From Janthinobacterium sp. (lineage in GTDB: Bacteria; Pseudomonadota; Gammaproteobacteria; Burkholderiales; Burkholderiaceae_D): a stretch of 64,000 nt of DNA. The position numbers and the translations under genes were made by a program. The DNA is taken from the NCBI GenBank assembly GCA_003133225.1, contig PKWL01000141.1, positions 1 through 64,000 on the forward strand, given 5' to 3'. The notes beneath the pieces were generated by a model. It saw only the letters and a program-made list of their open reading frames with translations. It had not been told where the DNA came from and ran no database searches. How positions within the stretch are numbered: position 1 is the first letter of the stretch; each line of letters opens with the position of its first letter. Positions 63,087-64,000 of this stretch are shown here, piece after piece.

Positions 63087-63742
63087 ACGGCCCCGAGCAG
63101 AAAAACTTTGATCAGGCTCGCTTCCTGGCCTTCCAGCTGGAGCGTCACTTCGAGGCCGGTGGCCGCCGTCGGCGAGGGCGCGGCCGGGACGGCAGTGGCG
63201 AGGGCGGCGGCAGTGCTGGGGCTGGGGGGGGCGGCCACGGCGCCCGTGGCCGCCAGCCAGCCGGAGCCGTTCCATATACGCACCGTCATCGCCGTCACGC
63301 CTCCTTGCAAGGTCACCGCGGCGCCCGCATCGGTGTCGCTTAGGGCCGCCTGCCACATGGCGTCCAGCGCTATCAGGTCGCGCGTGGCGGCCGACTCGCG
63401 CCGCGTCAGCACGCCGTCGTTGACGCGGTACGACACCACTTGCAGGCGGGTCGGCTCGTTTTCAGCGAACACCGTGCGCACCAGGGTCAAGCGGTCGGTG
63501 TCGGCTAGCACATTCTGGCGCTGGTTGAGCAAGGCGGCCCCAGCCACATGGTCGCCGTCACTTTGCATCTGGGCGAACGCCAGCTGCAAGCCGCGGGTCT
63601 GCTCCATCTGCGCCGTCAGCGCCACGCGCGCACGCACAATGCCGTCCAAGCCGCGCCAGCCGAGCACGGCGATGAGAGCGAGAATGCTGATAGCGACCAG
63701 CAATTCGACGAGCGTGAAGCCGGCGCGGCGCGGCCCGCTCAT
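63083..63742 (-). CDS. gspJ: Type II secretion minor pseudopilin GspJ
   Basis: 219 aa from the ATG at 63742, giving the prepilin peptidase site RRAG|FTLVELLVAIS with Glu+5; upstream codons lie within gspI. Then GWRGLDGIVRARVAL and a beta-rich domain (TRLQVVSYRVNDGVLTRRESAATRD) as in GspJ. A Pro/Ala-rich loop occurs near residue 185. The 4-base overlaps with gspI and gspK show coupling. Confidence 0.93.
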   Translation of the reverse strand: MSGPRRAGFTLVELLVAISILALIAVLGWRGLDGIVRARVALTAQMEQTRGLQLAFAQMQSDGDHVAGAALLNQRQNVLADTDRLTLVRTVFAENEPTRLQVVSYRVNDGVLTRRESAATRDLIALDAMWQAALSDTDAGAAVTLQGGVTAMTVRIWNGSGWLAATGAVAAPPSPSTAAALATAVPAAPSPTAATGLEVTLQLEGQEASLIKVFLLGAV

Positions 63743-64000
63743 TGGTTGAGCACCAGCTGGACTAGCTTGATGATGCGGCGCTCCGGATTTTGCGCATCGA
63801 ACACGCTCACTTCGACGCGCCGCATGCGCGGGTTGGATGTGACGATGACCGCTTCCTGGCAGACCAAGTGCAAGTTTCCCTGCGGACAATCGAAGGAATG
63901 GGACCCGACGGCAAGAAATTGCCCCGCCAAGCGAATTTGCACGAGGCGGTTTTCAGCCGACCAGGTAGCCATCATGGCGCTGCGCATGCCATTGCTGTTT
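63739..64000 (-). CDS. gspI: Type II secretion minor pseudopilin GspI, C-terminal part (runs off right edge)
   Basis: The last 86 codons are in the window (MATWSAENRLVQIRLAG.. and PRMRRVEVSVFDAQNPERRIIKLVQLV). The WxAENRLxxxRL and RRVEVSV..D patterns are typical of GspI. Its stop overlaps the gspJ start (ATGA). The N-terminal pilin leader is outside the window, as are gspG and gspH if the order continues. Confidence 0.9.
   Translation of the reverse strand, partial: NSNGMRSAMMATWSAENRLVQIRLAGQFLAVGSHSFDCPQGNLHLVCQEAVIVTSNPRMRRVEVSVFDAQNPERRIIKLVQLVLNQ

Overview
The window looks like a chromosomal segment of a betaproteobacterium, most likely order Burkholderiales, family Oxalobacteraceae (Janthinobacterium/Massilia/Duganella-like). 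I infer this from protein families, gene order and high G+C; no database search was possible. Supporting signs are the tRNA-Tyr/Gly/Thr-tuf operon, an SAH riboswitch before ahcY, the order DUF484-xerC-cobW-dksA-(STAS-like)-hslV-hslU, a DksA without the zinc cysteines, trimeric Gram-negative porins, and a type II secretion operon ordered I-J-K-L-M-N-D-E-F-C.

Layout. 0-0.5 kb: start of tuf and three tRNAs behind a strong promoter. 0.6-5.5 kb: signalling and chaperone-like genes (HDOD-GAF, receiver-TPR, membrane J-domain protein). 5.6-8.9 kb: MidA methyltransferase, then a pteridine/tRNA block (folM-like SDR, folB, ttcA). 9-14.5 kb: aromatic amino acid catabolism (fused indolepyruvate:ferredoxin oxidoreductase, hppD) with a divergent Lrp/AsnC regulator. 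14.5-21 kb: GNAT, cca, GST, NDUFA9-like, slt and 5-formyl-THF cyclo-ligase. 21-25 kb: the methyl cycle (metF, small membrane protein, ahcY with SAH riboswitch, metK). 25-27 kb: two overlapping lipid A acyltransferases.

27-46.8 kb is the accessory part. It holds Prc protease, a lower-G+C stretch (SPW-repeat protein, CzcE-like lipoprotein, Gly-rich secreted protein, DUF190), a five-gene RND efflux/two-component operon, dapF on the minus strand, two porins and several long gene-poor gaps containing strong palindromes. From knowledge of related genomes, the usual run is metK-lpxL-lpxL-dapF-DUF484-xerC. Here the acyltransferases and DUF484-xerC are about 20 kb apart and dapF lies inverted between them, so this section looks like an insertion/rearrangement into a housekeeping block.

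46.8-54 kb resumes housekeeping (DUF484, xerC, cobW, dksA with a clear terminator, a STAS-like protein, hslVU). 54-64 kb is the type II secretion operon on the minus strand, running off the right edge inside gspI.

I found no CRISPR array, IS element, prophage or obvious new defence system. The most interesting leads are regulatory palindromes with no assigned factor (porin, DUF190 and hppD/lrp promoters), the Asp-to-Glu receiver, the degenerate HD domain of Cca, and the split conserved gene block.
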